Shown: one piece after another, positions 1-8,212 of the stretch
Position numbering within the stretch: the stretch's first letter is position 1
How the letters are laid out: each line of letters begins with the position of its first letter
Assembly: GCA_025998475.1 (NCBI GenBank)
Contig: BNVZ01000017.1
Location: forward strand, 1 to 14,427
Direction of reading: 5' to 3'
Source: Endomicrobiia bacterium
Lineage (GTDB): Bacteria > Elusimicrobiota > Endomicrobiia > Endomicrobiales > Endomicrobiaceae
DNA: 14,427 nucleotides
Translations under genes and position numbers: made by a program
Notes under the pieces: model-generated
What the model was told of the DNA's origin: nothing
The model's input: the letters and a program-made list of their open reading frames with translations, nothing else
The model's database searches: none

Positions 1-126
1 CTCTTTAACCTTTTCAACAGCTACTTTTGCTTTCTTTGCGTCGTCACTTACATGCTCTGCTTCCTCTTTAACCTTTTCAACAGCTACTTTTGCTTTCTTT
101 GCGTCGTCACTTACATGCTCTGCTTC
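1..126 (-). repeat. Perfect 63-bp tandem duplication
   Basis: Bases 1-63 and 64-126 are identical. The unit is 63 bp, exactly 21 codons, so it keeps the minus-strand frame and duplicates a 21-residue helical unit. More units may lie beyond the left edge. Zero divergence indicates recent expansion or ongoing homogenisation. Confidence 0.95.
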
Positions 127-285
127 CAATACGTTCTTCGTGTTCTTTATGCGCTTTTCTTCTTGCTGTCTTTTGCTTGCCATGACAGCATCCCGCTTGA
201 TTTCCCTATCATCACCTATGGCTTGTCTAGTAAATCTTATCACCATCACCATCATCATAAATAAAATAATCAAACACTTCTTCAT
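1..285 (-). CDS. Secreted or membrane-anchored helical repeat protein, N-terminal part (cut by window edge)
   Basis: The minus-strand frame opens at ATG 285 and stays open to base 1, giving 95 residues with no stop in the window, so the C-terminus is missing. It begins MKKCLIILFMMMVMVI, a basic end followed by a hydrophobic methionine-rich stretch, which fits a signal peptide or an N-terminal membrane anchor. Residues 25-53 are highly charged. Residues 54-74 and 75-95 are two identical 21-residue units (EAEHVSDDAKKA... ending VEKVKE), rich in Ala, Lys, Glu and Val, as expected of an amphipathic helix or coiled coil. The start was chosen for its MKK signal-like N-terminus and the purine-rich AAGGGGGAAGGG just upstream; an in-frame ATG eight codons earlier is possible. 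No function is recognised. An envelope or stalk-like helical protein is a guess. Confidence 0.6.
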   Translation of the reverse strand, partial: MKKCLIILFMMMVMVIRFTRQAIGDDREIKRDAVMASKRQQEEKRIKNTKNVLEAEHVSDDAKKAKVAVEKVKEEAEHVSDDAKKAKVAVEKVKE

Positions 286-407
286 CCCTTCCCCCTTGGC
301 TATCTTCATACTTTTCACTCTTAGCTCTTCCCTTCGTCCATTTCCCTTGGATATTCTTCGTTATTTCCATTCACTTCTCTTCTTGCCTTCCGCTCTAATC
401 ACTATAA

Positions 408-505
408 CCAAATCGCTTGAGGCTACACTGTAAATAATAAGAAGATGTATGAAGGTATACACTCACACCTTAAGCTGCTAGATGGTGCAATTTCAAGCGA
501 TTTGG
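408..505. repeat. 13-bp perfect inverted repeat around a 72-nt loop
   Basis: CCAAATCGCTTGA at 408-420 is the exact reverse complement of TCAAGCGATTTGG at 493-505. On the minus strand the loop contains a smaller AAGGT/ACCTT hairpin. The structure could belong to an untranslated leader or small RNA upstream of the 1-285 gene, or be the relic of a mobile element. It has no recognised family. Confidence 0.6.
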
Positions 506-585
506 CCATCTCTTTCTTATTTACGCTAGCACCTCTACATGGACTTCTATCACTTGCGTTAAACATAACCCTAAACTTCGTTCAC

Positions 586-599
586 TTTTTTGCAAAAAA
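586..599. repeat. TTTTTTGCAAAAAA palindrome, copy 1
   Basis: A perfect 14-bp palindrome in the non-coding gap. The same 14-mer recurs at 10623-10636 and 14024-14037, always outside recognised genes. Its role is unknown. Confidence 0.6.
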
Positions 600-816
600 C
601 ACCCTCAAGGTAAATCTTCTAAAACAATCTCATTTATGTAGCTAATAAACTACTCTAACTTACCTCTTTTCATGAGTCTTTTCGCTTTTTTTTCAAAAAG
701 CGGTTAAGCCAAGAAGCAATACCAAATTGCAGTTTATAGAATTTACTTTGAGTCAAAAATCAGTCGCTTCAAGAAACCTTTTTCATGTGCTTGTCGTGAA
801 ATTATGTGTATTTGTT

Positions 817-3618
817 TTAGCTGCACACATAAAAATATTTACAGGTTTTACAGTTAACCGTATCTTCTACGTCAAATTCAAAATATTCCATAGAATTTAT
901 TTCAGCAAGAAGTTCTTTAACCACATCAATACATTTTCCATAAATTTCCCGCTCTTGTGGAAATTCGTTTATTTTCGCTTTTTTTACATCATAAATTCCA
1001 CATTTTGAAACGACAAATTCTGTTTCTTTTTCAAATATATATTTATATAACTGAGGCTGTAAAGATTTTATTGCTTTTTTTATACTTTGTCTGCCAAAAT
1101 TATCAGATAATAAATCAAAATGTTTCTTTTGAATAATTTTCTCGTCTGTAACCCCAGTTTTATAATCAAATATCATATAGCCATTGTCTTCAACATCTAT
1201 TCTATCTATTGTACAACTTAAAGTATAAGTTTTGCCTGCATTTGTTGTGATTTTTGAAACGTACTTTTTTTCACAAGCGTAAATATTTCGATATTGCCTT
1301 TCTCTCTCGTAATATAAAATATTTTTCATTCTATGCATTAGAACTTCTTTTATCATAAAAGAGTCTTCCCTAAATCTAAAACTTACAGAATTATCAAAAC
1401 TATTTTCAAGTTTTTTAAAATATTCTTTTTCAAATTTTAAAGATTGCAGCTTCTTATTGCTAAGATTTTCGTATAACGCGTTTTTTAAAAAACTGTGTAT
1501 AAAATTACCTATATCACTCTTGGAAAGCTTATGGCCTACATCTATCCCATCGTCAAGCAACAACACATATCTAAAGTAAAATTTTAATCTACAGTCTAGG
1601 TAGGTATCAATTTTACTGTAAGTATAAGATATGTTTTTGAGATATTCTTTAATCTCTGAGGTTTTTGCATATTTTCTTTTGGCGAAATACTTTATTGAAA
1701 ATTTAGACAAAACAAATTTACTTATTTTTACAGCATTAATATCCTTGTTCTCTAATTGTTTGTTCCAAACAACTGATTCTATAAATCTGCTCCTTTCATC
1801 TTTGTCGTTATCCGGATAAATAAGATTCAAATTTTTTGCACCTGCAATTATCCTGTTAAAATGATATTGCTGTATTTCGTATTCTTTTTTTACCATTTCA
1901 ACACCTAAAGCATACATTACATCTTTAGGAACAAGAGAGTAGTCTTTTTTTATAGCTGGAATTGCTGAATCTTTCATACCCACAATAAAGACATTGTCAA
2001 AAGAAAGATTTATTGACTCTAAAAATCCCAAAATCTGCAAACCCTCAAGAGTAGAGCCCGTCAAAGTAATTCTTTTATTTTTTATCAGTTTTTTGAAGAT
2101 ATTGAATATCTCGTCATTTTGAAATCTTACTTGCGACACTTCGCCAAACTTTAGCTCCTTCGATAAAGACAACAATATTTCCATGGCTTCAACATTTAAC
2201 GAATAACTACTTGCCGAGCTCAAAGAATATATTTTTTCTAAAAATACGAATAAAACACTCGATAAACCATAAAAACTCTCAACTTTTTCCCAAGAAACAA
2301 ATGAACTTTCAAAAATCTCATTTAATATTTTTATAATTTTTTCCTGAGGCAAATACTTCCATGCTTGCGTTACAGTGAGACTAATTTCATCTATAAGCTG
2401 TTTTTGGCTAATAATTTCTTCAAACGAAATAAACATTTTGCCACTTAAACAGCTTTTGGAATTTTGATCTAAAGCTTCCTCAATTTTATGCGCAACTATC
2501 CCAGATATTGAGCTTTCTCCAAAAAACCTCATATTTTTTAAAAGAGGATTAGTCAACACTTTCATTACATCTTTTGAATAGTATAGCTGTCCTTTCCTTG
2601 AAAGCTGCGCCTCTATAATCACTTGGATTAATGAAAAAATGGTAGTTTTGGCAGCAGGATATCCGGCTGAAATATTGTATCTTTCTGTAACTATAGAAAC
2701 TTCGGATATCACAGATTGCAGCATTGACGAATCCGGTACAATAATAACCGTCTTGTTTAAATCCTCCTTTGAATAACTGCTGATAAGATTTTTAAGTAGG
2801 GAGCCCTGTGATTGATCATCGAAAGCAGAGTATACATTTAATTTGTATCTGTTGTTTTTACTTTTTATACTAGGGACAGGTTCTCCAAATTCTAAATACA
2901 ATCTTTCTAAAACTTCGTATTCTTTTGGATTTCCACAAATAAATATGGTAAGCTTTCCAATATCGTAGAGCTTCTTAAAAATTTCAATTTCTGTTTTATG
3001 AAGATAAAACGGTGCCATTAATATTATTTCATCAAAATGCCCTGCTAATACACCACTTTCTATAGATAATACTTTCAGAAAACTATAGCCCTTTGTAGTT
3101 TGTGATGATTTTTCCAGACTGTCGTGAAAACGTTTTCTTATTTTAAAGATATTTTTTAACAAACTATTTATATTTTCAGGCACGTCATAACCTATTTCCG
3201 AGTTCGCTTTTACAGCTTTAAGTTTTTCTTCGGAGATATTTTCTAAATCTAGCTGTCCTATAAAAGATGCAATTTCAAAAGACCATTCCATAAAAGACGC
3301 AAATGAAAGGTTGCCGTTTGCAAGCTGCGGCATTTCTTCTTTTACAATTTTAAATATTACAAATGCTGCTTCAAAATCAGAAATCTTAATAAGCTTTGTA
3401 TTGTCAAAAATAATTTTTTCGATAAACTCATCGTTAGTAAAACATTCTGGAGGGAAAAAAGCCATAGAGTGTTTTTTAGAAAGTTTCTTTTTAAGAAACA
3501 GAAAAGGTCTTTTGCTGCCACCCACCAATGCAATTTTTTTATTTGATTTATAAATATAATCAGCCGTAAAATTAATTATATTCTCAACAGCATCTATATT
3601 TACTATTTTCCCTGGCAT
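817..3618 (-). CDS. addB: AddB-like subunit of helicase-nuclease (inactive helicase fold plus PD-(D/E)XK nuclease with Fe-S cysteines)
   Basis: This 933-residue protein is the likely partner of the AddA-like subunit encoded just upstream, together resecting double-strand breaks for RecA-dependent repair. The C-terminal nuclease is well marked: Cys676 (DCRLKFYF), His708 (GNFIHSFL), Asp805 (IDRID), Asp818 and Lys820 (FDYKTG), and Gln856/Tyr858 (QPQLYKY). Cys923, Cys926 and Cys932 (CKTCKYFYVC) complete, with Cys676, the four-cysteine [4Fe-4S] pattern known in AddB. The N-terminus has VGGSKRP where a P-loop might be expected but no proper Walker A, as usual for AddB, whose helicase domains are degenerate. 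The length is short for AddB (about 1,100-1,200 residues in Bacillus). The start lies 1 nt beyond the addA stop, with AAGGA seven bases upstream, so translational coupling is likely. It could also be labelled a generic PD-(D/E)XK family protein. Confidence 0.82.
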   Translation of the reverse strand: MPGKIVNIDAVENIINFTADYIYKSNKKIALVGGSKRPFLFLKKKLSKKHSMAFFPPECFTNDEFIEKIIFDNTKLIKISDFEAAFVIFKIVKEEMPQLANGNLSFASFMEWSFEIASFIGQLDLENISEEKLKAVKANSEIGYDVPENINSLLKNIFKIRKRFHDSLEKSSQTTKGYSFLKVLSIESGVLAGHFDEIILMAPFYLHKTEIEIFKKLYDIGKLTIFICGNPKEYEVLERLYLEFGEPVPSIKSKNNRYKLNVYSAFDDQSQGSLLKNLISSYSKEDLNKTVIIVPDSSMLQSVISEVSIVTERYNISAGYPAAKTTIFSLIQVIIEAQLSRKGQLYYSKDVMKVLTNPLLKNMRFFGESSISGIVAHKIEEALDQNSKSCLSGKMFISFEEIISQKQLIDEISLTVTQAWKYLPQEKIIKILNEIFESSFVSWEKVESFYGLSSVLFVFLEKIYSLSSASSYSLNVEAMEILLSLSKELKFGEVSQVRFQNDEIFNIFKKLIKNKRITLTGSTLEGLQILGFLESINLSFDNVFIVGMKDSAIPAIKKDYSLVPKDVMYALGVEMVKKEYEIQQYHFNRIIAGAKNLNLIYPDNDKDERSRFIESVVWNKQLENKDINAVKISKFVLSKFSIKYFAKRKYAKTSEIKEYLKNISYTYSKIDTYLDCRLKFYFRYVLLLDDGIDVGHKLSKSDIGNFIHSFLKNALYENLSNKKLQSLKFEKEYFKKLENSFDNSVSFRFREDSFMIKEVLMHRMKNILYYERERQYRNIYACEKKYVSKITTNAGKTYTLSCTIDRIDVEDNGYMIFDYKTGVTDEKIIQKKHFDLLSDNFGRQSIKKAIKSLQPQLYKYIFEKETEFVVSKCGIYDVKKAKINEFPQEREIYGKCIDVVKELLAEINSMEYFEFDVEDTVNCKTCKYFYVCS

Positions 3619-3619
3619 T

Positions 3620-6600
3620 CTATATCCTTACATGGAGGCAGATCTCTTTGTCAATATCTACAATATAACTTAATATTCTTTTAGATGGGTATATTTCAGA
3701 AATTAAATCAGCATAATCTCTAAGTTGTTTTCGGTTTTTTATCTCGTCATAATTCGAACTTTTAAAATCCACTATCATTGCATCGCCACTGGATATTATG
3801 AGCTTATCTATTCTAAAAGATTCGCCATTTGCGTTTACAATTTCTTTTTCATTATAAACTTCATTCTTGTCATACATAAAAAGGCTGAGAATTTCTTTTG
3901 ACAAAAATAATTTTTCTAGTTTTTCTTTTACAAAATCGACATTCTCAAAAAAGAATTTTCTCTTTGTAACGTTCCACGCGTTATTAATAACATCGCCGAT
4001 ATTTTCATTTTTTAACGATACTATCGTTGATAACGCATAATGTATAATTGTTCCTTTCGCCGCCGCATCATTTATATCAAGACTTGTCTTCTTTTCATCT
4101 ATTAAATACTTTTGTATATCTTTATAGCTTTTGTCGAAGCTATCTAGAAAAACATCATCTTTAACATTATCATTCAGATTATATTTTTGTTTAACTCCTG
4201 AAACAAAAATTTTTTCCCCGCCAAACAAAACTGAAGCGACATTATTTGAAGAACCAGCTTTTGGCGGAATTATCGCATATAATTCGTATTCCGCTCTTGT
4301 CATTGAAACATAAAGCATATTAAGCTCAGACAATAAAGCGTTTAACTTTGCAGTATCATATATTTTTTTTGCCTTGGTTGAAAATTTTGCAATGTCTTTT
4401 GATATCCCTAACATTTTTATTTTCTCTCCGGAATCGTCACAATAAGGAATATCTATTTTTGTTTCAGAAAGTTTAAGAAAGGGTACTATTACAACGGGAA
4501 ACTGAAGCCCCTTGGCTTCGTGAATAGTCATAATTTTTATGCCATTTCCAAAAACTTTTTTTATGTGCAAGGCATCTGTATTGGAATTTAACTTAAAATA
4601 TTCCAGAAAATTTTTTAAACCTGAATCTTGTGTTTCAAACTCTTTTATAAATTCCAATAAACACATTATAAAGGCTTTGCTTTGAGGGAAATTGTCTGTA
4701 ATCTTAAATTTTTCGATGATAGAGAGAGTTAGTTCGTATACAGGAATAAAACCTGCCTTTACAAAAAAAAATTCAAAATATTCTTTCCATAAGCTGTCAT
4801 ATTTATTCTTAAAAGTTTTATAAAAAGTTCCATTTCTATTATCTTTATTACAGACAAAAACAAATTTTTCAAGTTCATCGCTTTGAGCATTTGAAACTTT
4901 ACTAAAGATATCGCCCATAATAAAAGAAGCGAATGCCAACGAGTCTATTGGAGAATTAATAAACATCAGAATGGATAGAATCTGTTTTATAACAATATTG
5001 TTTTTTACATTTAAAGTCTGCGATGACTCAATTTCCAATCCGTCTTCCAAAAGCCATGAGCTAACATCAGATATTTCATTATTAGTCCTGCATAAAACAG
5101 CTATATTTTTAGAATTAAACCTTGAAAGAAGTTCATGAATATTATCCATGAATTTTTGCTTTGTTTCTTCTTTAACATTTGCACATGCCTTATCTATAGT
5201 ATCAATTTTAACATAACCATAATCATGTTCTTTGATTGCTTCCTGATATGAAAATGCATAGGTTTTAATAAATCTTGAAAAATCGCACTCACTGTCTTTA
5301 TCTTTGTAGATTTCATTTAAAAATCTTTCAATATTTTCTTTTGAAAAAGCATTGTTATTAAAATCTACAACTGTCTTACCACTTCTAAAGTTTTGTTTAA
5401 GCAAACGTTTCTCAATTTCTGCAGACGGAAATTCGTTTAATACTTCATCAAAAAGTTCAGGTTTTCCACCTCTAAAATCATATATTGCCTGTTTCACGTC
5501 TCCAACGTAAAAAAATGTACCGTTTGCCGCAAGACTTTCCTCTAAAAAACTTTTCATCCCTGCCCACTGCACAAAACTTGTATCCTGAAATTCGTCTATT
5601 AAAAAATGTTTGTACCTTTCCGACAATCTATAATAAACTTCAGGTATAATGGCATTATTTTTTTCAAAAAAATTAACTGTTCTTTTATTTATTTCATTTA
5701 AAAATACAATACCATCCTTTTTTGACTGCATATCAAGTTCCAGCGCGACTTTCGAATATATACAAGAATAAACAACATAATAATTCTCCATGTGAAAATC
5801 GTATAAAGATTTAATTTTCACACTTATATCTCTCCACATATCATCAGCTTCTGGATTTGGTTGTGCATCTTTTTTATATTGGAGATATTCTTTTGCAAAT
5901 CTTGCAGAAACTTTCATAGAAAAAAATATTTTAGCGCCTTCACGCAACACATCGTCAACAGCTTTATTATGATAAGAATATATTTGAAGCTTAGGCAAAA
6001 GTTTGACAAAACTTTTAATTTTTTCCAAGATAATTTTTACTCTTGAAGAAAATTCGTTATTGTAATTTGACGTTGATACAAAAATATCTTTTCCAGTAGT
6101 TCCGGATTTATTAAATACTTTTACAATCTCATTATATATATTGTCTTTGGGTATCCAGCTAGAATCCGTCATTAAGTATTGAGACAAATATCTTAGTACA
6201 ATATTCTTTAAGTCTTCAGACTCTTGCGATTTTTGTAGAAAGATTTCCAAAGAAAGTAAAAGACTTGCAGTATAGTCCCTCTCTATAGTAAAATTCGGAG
6301 GAATACCTATGCTTATAGCACAAGATTTTAAGATATGATTTTTAAAACTGTCCATTGTGCTGATATTGAAATTATCATAAAATTCCAGAATATTTTTTAA
6401 AACTATTAAGCTTTTTTCAGCTATTTCATTTTTTGTCAGGGGTAAATCATTAAAAAAATCTCCTGCATCTAAAGACAGCGCTCCTTTTTTAAGATAATCC
6501 ATAACTCTACGCTTCATCTCAACGGCTGCTTTATTTGTAAAAGTTACAGCTATTATATTTTTTATGCTGGCACAATCATTAGAACTAAGTAAGAGATAAA

Positions 6601-6676
6601 TATATCTCTTGGCAAGATTATAAGTTTTACCAGATCCTGCCGATGCCTGAACTGCGATAATTTGAGATTTGTTCAT
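3620..6676 (-). CDS. addA: AddA-like UvrD/Rep-family helicase with C-terminal RecB-type nuclease
   Basis: This 1018-residue superfamily 1A DNA helicase has all the expected motifs in order: Walker A ASAGSGKT (11-18), motif Ia VTFTNKAAVEMK (44-55), motif II DEFQDTS (361-367), motif III GDVKQAIYDFRGG (392-404), motif IV NFRS (429-432), motif V MTIHEAKGLQ (716-725) and motif VI LYVSMTRAE (788-796). A RecB-type nuclease closes the protein, with Asp957 (RIDK), Asp970 and Lys972 (VDFKSS), and Gln984/Tyr988 (QLRDYADL), so both motor and nuclease look active. The downstream addB-like gene follows after 1 nt, supporting an AddAB heterodimer. It lies 66 bp downstream of smpB and is probably cotranscribed with it. 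No clear Shine-Dalgarno precedes ATG 6676; the start is supported by the short, typical distance to the P-loop. A RecB-type assignment is less likely because no recC or recD is present. Confidence 0.88.
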   Translation of the reverse strand: MNKSQIIAVQASAGSGKTYNLAKRYIYLLLSSNDCASIKNIIAVTFTNKAAVEMKRRVMDYLKKGALSLDAGDFFNDLPLTKNEIAEKSLIVLKNILEFYDNFNISTMDSFKNHILKSCAISIGIPPNFTIERDYTASLLLSLEIFLQKSQESEDLKNIVLRYLSQYLMTDSSWIPKDNIYNEIVKVFNKSGTTGKDIFVSTSNYNNEFSSRVKIILEKIKSFVKLLPKLQIYSYHNKAVDDVLREGAKIFFSMKVSARFAKEYLQYKKDAQPNPEADDMWRDISVKIKSLYDFHMENYYVVYSCIYSKVALELDMQSKKDGIVFLNEINKRTVNFFEKNNAIIPEVYYRLSERYKHFLIDEFQDTSFVQWAGMKSFLEESLAANGTFFYVGDVKQAIYDFRGGKPELFDEVLNEFPSAEIEKRLLKQNFRSGKTVVDFNNNAFSKENIERFLNEIYKDKDSECDFSRFIKTYAFSYQEAIKEHDYGYVKIDTIDKACANVKEETKQKFMDNIHELLSRFNSKNIAVLCRTNNEISDVSSWLLEDGLEIESSQTLNVKNNIVIKQILSILMFINSPIDSLAFASFIMGDIFSKVSNAQSDELEKFVFVCNKDNRNGTFYKTFKNKYDSLWKEYFEFFFVKAGFIPVYELTLSIIEKFKITDNFPQSKAFIMCLLEFIKEFETQDSGLKNFLEYFKLNSNTDALHIKKVFGNGIKIMTIHEAKGLQFPVVIVPFLKLSETKIDIPYCDDSGEKIKMLGISKDIAKFSTKAKKIYDTAKLNALLSELNMLYVSMTRAEYELYAIIPPKAGSSNNVASVLFGGEKIFVSGVKQKYNLNDNVKDDVFLDSFDKSYKDIQKYLIDEKKTSLDINDAAAKGTIIHYALSTIVSLKNENIGDVINNAWNVTKRKFFFENVDFVKEKLEKLFLSKEILSLFMYDKNEVYNEKEIVNANGESFRIDKLIISSGDAMIVDFKSSNYDEIKNRKQLRDYADLISEIYPSKRILSYIVDIDKEICLHVRI

Positions 6677-6742
6677 AAATTTGATTAGAATCAGCTAAGG
6701 CTAGAATGGTTTAACTAAGGACAAAAACTTATACAGCAAAAA

Positions 6743-7192
6743 TCAATATTCCCTTGCCATTTCTCTTGCTATATCTCTTTCCTTTATCAATTCTTTTTTG
6801 TTATAGGTTTTTTTGCCTTTTGCAAGGCCTATAAGAAGTTTTATTTTACCTTTATCACCTGCATACACCTCTAAAGGTACAGCTGTAAGCCCTCGTTCTT
6901 TAACTTTTGCACACATTTTATTTATTTCAAATTTATGCATTAAAATTTTACGTTTTCTTTTTGCATCATAATCTGCAATATGAGTAGATATTTGTTCATA
7001 AGGAGCAATAAATATATTTTCACCAAAGGCTTCCCCATTAGAAAAACGCACAACGCTGTCCACCAAACTTACATTAGACCGCCTTACGGACTTAACCTCA
7101 TATCCTGACAAAACTATACCTGCTTCCAGTTCCTCAAGAATTTCATAATTATAACGCGCTTTTCTATTTGATGAGAATATTTTTTTATCCAT
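6743..7192 (-). CDS. smpB: SsrA-binding protein SmpB
   Basis: SmpB binds tmRNA and delivers it to stalled ribosomes in trans-translation. The 149-residue product starts MDKKIFSSNRKARYNYEI, the usual N-terminus of the family. It continues with the core GYEVKSVRRSNVSLVDS, the MHKFEIN and GLTAVPLEVY strands, and the lysine-rich tail KGKKTYNKKELIKERDIAREMAREY. The reading frame stays open upstream to 7303, but those 37 residues (including a CYLLCSYAF stretch) have no family counterpart, so ATG 7192 was chosen; its length then matches the usual 150-160 residues. No strong ribosome binding site is visible at either start. It appears to head the smpB-addA-addB unit, with a candidate promoter at 7427-7454. 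The tmRNA gene itself is not seen in the window. Confidence 0.93.
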   Translation of the reverse strand: MDKKIFSSNRKARYNYEILEELEAGIVLSGYEVKSVRRSNVSLVDSVVRFSNGEAFGENIFIAPYEQISTHIADYDAKRKRKILMHKFEINKMCAKVKERGLTAVPLEVYAGDKGKIKLLIGLAKGKKTYNKKELIKERDIAREMAREY

Positions 7193-7426
7193 ATGGTTTG
7201 CACACTGCTTCACTAATTTTTTGTAAATTCCAGATTCTTTCCAACTCATTACCATGATAAACGCATAGCTGCACAACAAATAACAACCGTCGCGACCAAT
7301 CAACTTAAAATACTAGCAAACCTTGCTGCTTTAAATCTTCTCAAGGGAAAGCTTTGGCTGTTTTGTAAGAGGCAATATCTTGATATTTTACAACTAAAAC
7401 CCTGAGATCCCTTTTTTCTTTGAGCT

Positions 7427-7454
7427 ATTATACATAATTTTATCAAATAATCAA
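7427..7454 (-). promoter_or_regulatory. Predicted sigma70-type promoter for smpB-addA-addB
   Basis: On the minus strand, TTGATT (7454-7449; four of six consensus bases) is followed by a 16-bp spacer and a perfect TATAAT (7432-7427). It points toward smpB with a predicted start near 7420. TATA-like boxes are common in AT-rich DNA, so this is tentative. Confidence 0.45.
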
Positions 7455-7678
7455 AAAACCTATAGAATCTCATACACATTGGACCAATCTGTACTTTAAA
7501 GATAGTCAAAATTAATAGATCTCTTGCAAAACTGATGTATAAAACATATACTAAAAAGCATTAAAAAAAGGTGCGAAATGAGTGCAACTCTTGAGTTTAG
7601 GCGGTTAATGTGAGTATCAAAAACAAATGTGTAAAAATAGCCGAGAAGAGAAGAAGAAAGGACTCTTTCAAGGAAACG

Positions 7679-7707
7679 TTGACAGGGAAATAATTTTTTA
7701 GTAGCAT
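7679..7707 (+). promoter_or_regulatory. Promoter of tRNA-Thr
   Basis: A perfect TTGACA (7679-7684), a 17-bp spacer and TAGCAT (7702-7707; four of six bases) place the transcription start a few bases before the mature tRNA 5' end at 7718. The spacing and position make this convincing. Confidence 0.65.
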
Positions 7708-7717
7708 GCGCGCAGGT

Positions 7718-7790
7718 GCCGATGTAGCTCAGCTGGCAGAGCAGCGGTTTTGTAAACCGCAGGTCGTAGGTTCGAATCCTATCGTCGGCT
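7718..7790 (+). tRNA. tRNA-Thr (anticodon UGU)
   Basis: The 73-nt sequence folds into a full cloverleaf. The acceptor stem is GCCGATG/CGTCGGC with one T-G wobble. The D stem is GCTC/GAGC, and the anticodon stem is GCGGT/ACCGC with loop TTTGTAA. The T arm is GTAGG-TTCGAAT-CCTAT. Bases 7751-7753 are the anticodon TGT, reading ACA threonine codons. The discriminator is T7790 and CCA is not encoded. It stands alone between smpB and rpmH with its own promoter. Confidence 0.96.
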
Positions 7791-8212
7791 ATATCTGCAC
7801 AAAACAAAGAATTCGTCTAAAACTTAAAAATGTATGTTTGCAAGATGACAAGCAGCTTAAATCCAAGACATTCTAAAAGCATCTAGAAGTATTCCATAGA
7901 CACAACTTATCAACAAAATAGTCACAAATTAGGTTTACCTCAAAACTACATGATTCTGTTTAAGTTTTTGTATTTACCGTAATAACCCTTGTTTCTGCTA
8001 TCTCGTCGTAAAAAAATAACATCAGGTACCACAAATGTTAGCAGTGACTTGTTTTTGGTTTTTAGAGAGGTCTTTTAAGTCCATCTTGACAAAAGGGGTT
8101 GCTATAGAGATTTTACAGGTGGTTGACACTATATGTCATTTTTAGGTACAATAACCCGGGTGCAACAGAATATGAACGTCGCATATAAAGTCGTGGTAAA
8201 GAGGGTTTAAAA
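7791..8212. other. Intergenic region upstream of rpmH
   Basis: No gene is recognised in these roughly 420 bases. Two short coding-like frames on the minus strand (near 8020-8120 and 7940-8035) have no family resemblance and may be remnants. One near-consensus DnaA box, TTATCAACA, lies at 7907-7915, but no cluster is seen. The right end carries the rpmH promoter (8123-8152) and a leader of about 55 nt. Confidence 0.5.
8123..8152 (+). promoter_or_regulatory. Promoter of the rpmH-rnpA-yidD-yidC block, with overlapping palindrome
   Basis: A perfect TTGACA (8123-8128), an 18-bp spacer and TACAAT (8147-8152; five of six bases) give a strong sigma70-type promoter with a predicted start near 8159. 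TGACA-CTATA-TGTCA (8124-8138) is an interrupted palindrome covering the -35 box and part of the spacer, placed where a repressor could block polymerase. Confidence 0.75.

Larger units (their letters stand above)
286..816. other. Gene-poor gap between addB and the repeat-protein gene
   Basis: No convincing gene is seen. The longest coding-like frame is on the minus strand at 423-566 (47 codons from ATG 566), without a good ribosome binding site or recognisable motif. The gap holds the 13-bp inverted repeat 408-420/493-505, a TTTTTTGCAAAAAA palindrome at 586-599, and an A/T-dominated 8-bp hairpin at 683-702 (CGCTTTTT/AAAAAGCG, loop of 4). The hairpin has no T-run on either side, so it is not a good intrinsic terminator for addB. 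Confidence 0.5.
7193..7717. other. Leader and intergenic region between smpB and tRNA-Thr
   Basis: No gene is supported here. It contains a minus-strand promoter (7427-7454) for smpB and a plus-strand promoter (7679-7707) for the tRNA. Transcription from the former would give a leader of roughly 230 nt. Within that leader is a small palindrome AATATC-TT-GATATT at 7374-7387, a possible operator, and a 37-codon in-frame extension of smpB at 7193-7303. Confidence 0.5.

Noticed and set aside
1..285. Plus-strand ORFs across the 63-bp repeat
   Set aside because: They are Phe/Leu/Cys-rich shadows. The minus strand gives a signal-peptide start and a charged, helical repeat consistent with a real protein.
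470..481. Minus-strand CTAGCAGCTTAA, similar to the end of a tmRNA tag (LAA-stop)
   Set aside because: No tmRNA 5' or 3' tRNA-like domain is found around it. The same frame has a stop eighteen codons before the LAA-stop sequence, and the expected T-arm is missing.
423..566. Minus-strand 47-codon ORF in the left gap
   Set aside because: It has no recognisable motif, a poor ribosome binding site and overlaps the inverted-repeat structure; it may be a remnant but cannot be supported as a gene.
683..702. Hairpin CGCTTTTT/AAAAAGCG as the addB terminator
   Set aside because: The stem is mostly A-T and is not followed by a T-run in the addB direction.
7496..7807. Minus-strand 103-codon ORF reading DRIRTYDLRFTKPLLCQLSYIG
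   Set aside because: This is the antisense translation of the tRNA-Thr gene, a well-known source of false protein predictions. The rest of the frame shows no motif.
8086..8108. Second promoter before rpmH (TTGACA at 8086 with TATAGA at 8103)
   Set aside because: The spacer is only 11 bp, too short for a functional sigma70 promoter.
7791..8212. Candidate replication origin upstream of rpmH
   Set aside because: Only one near-match DnaA box (TTATCAACA, 7907-7915) is present, no dnaA or dnaN lies nearby, and no box cluster or unwinding element is evident.
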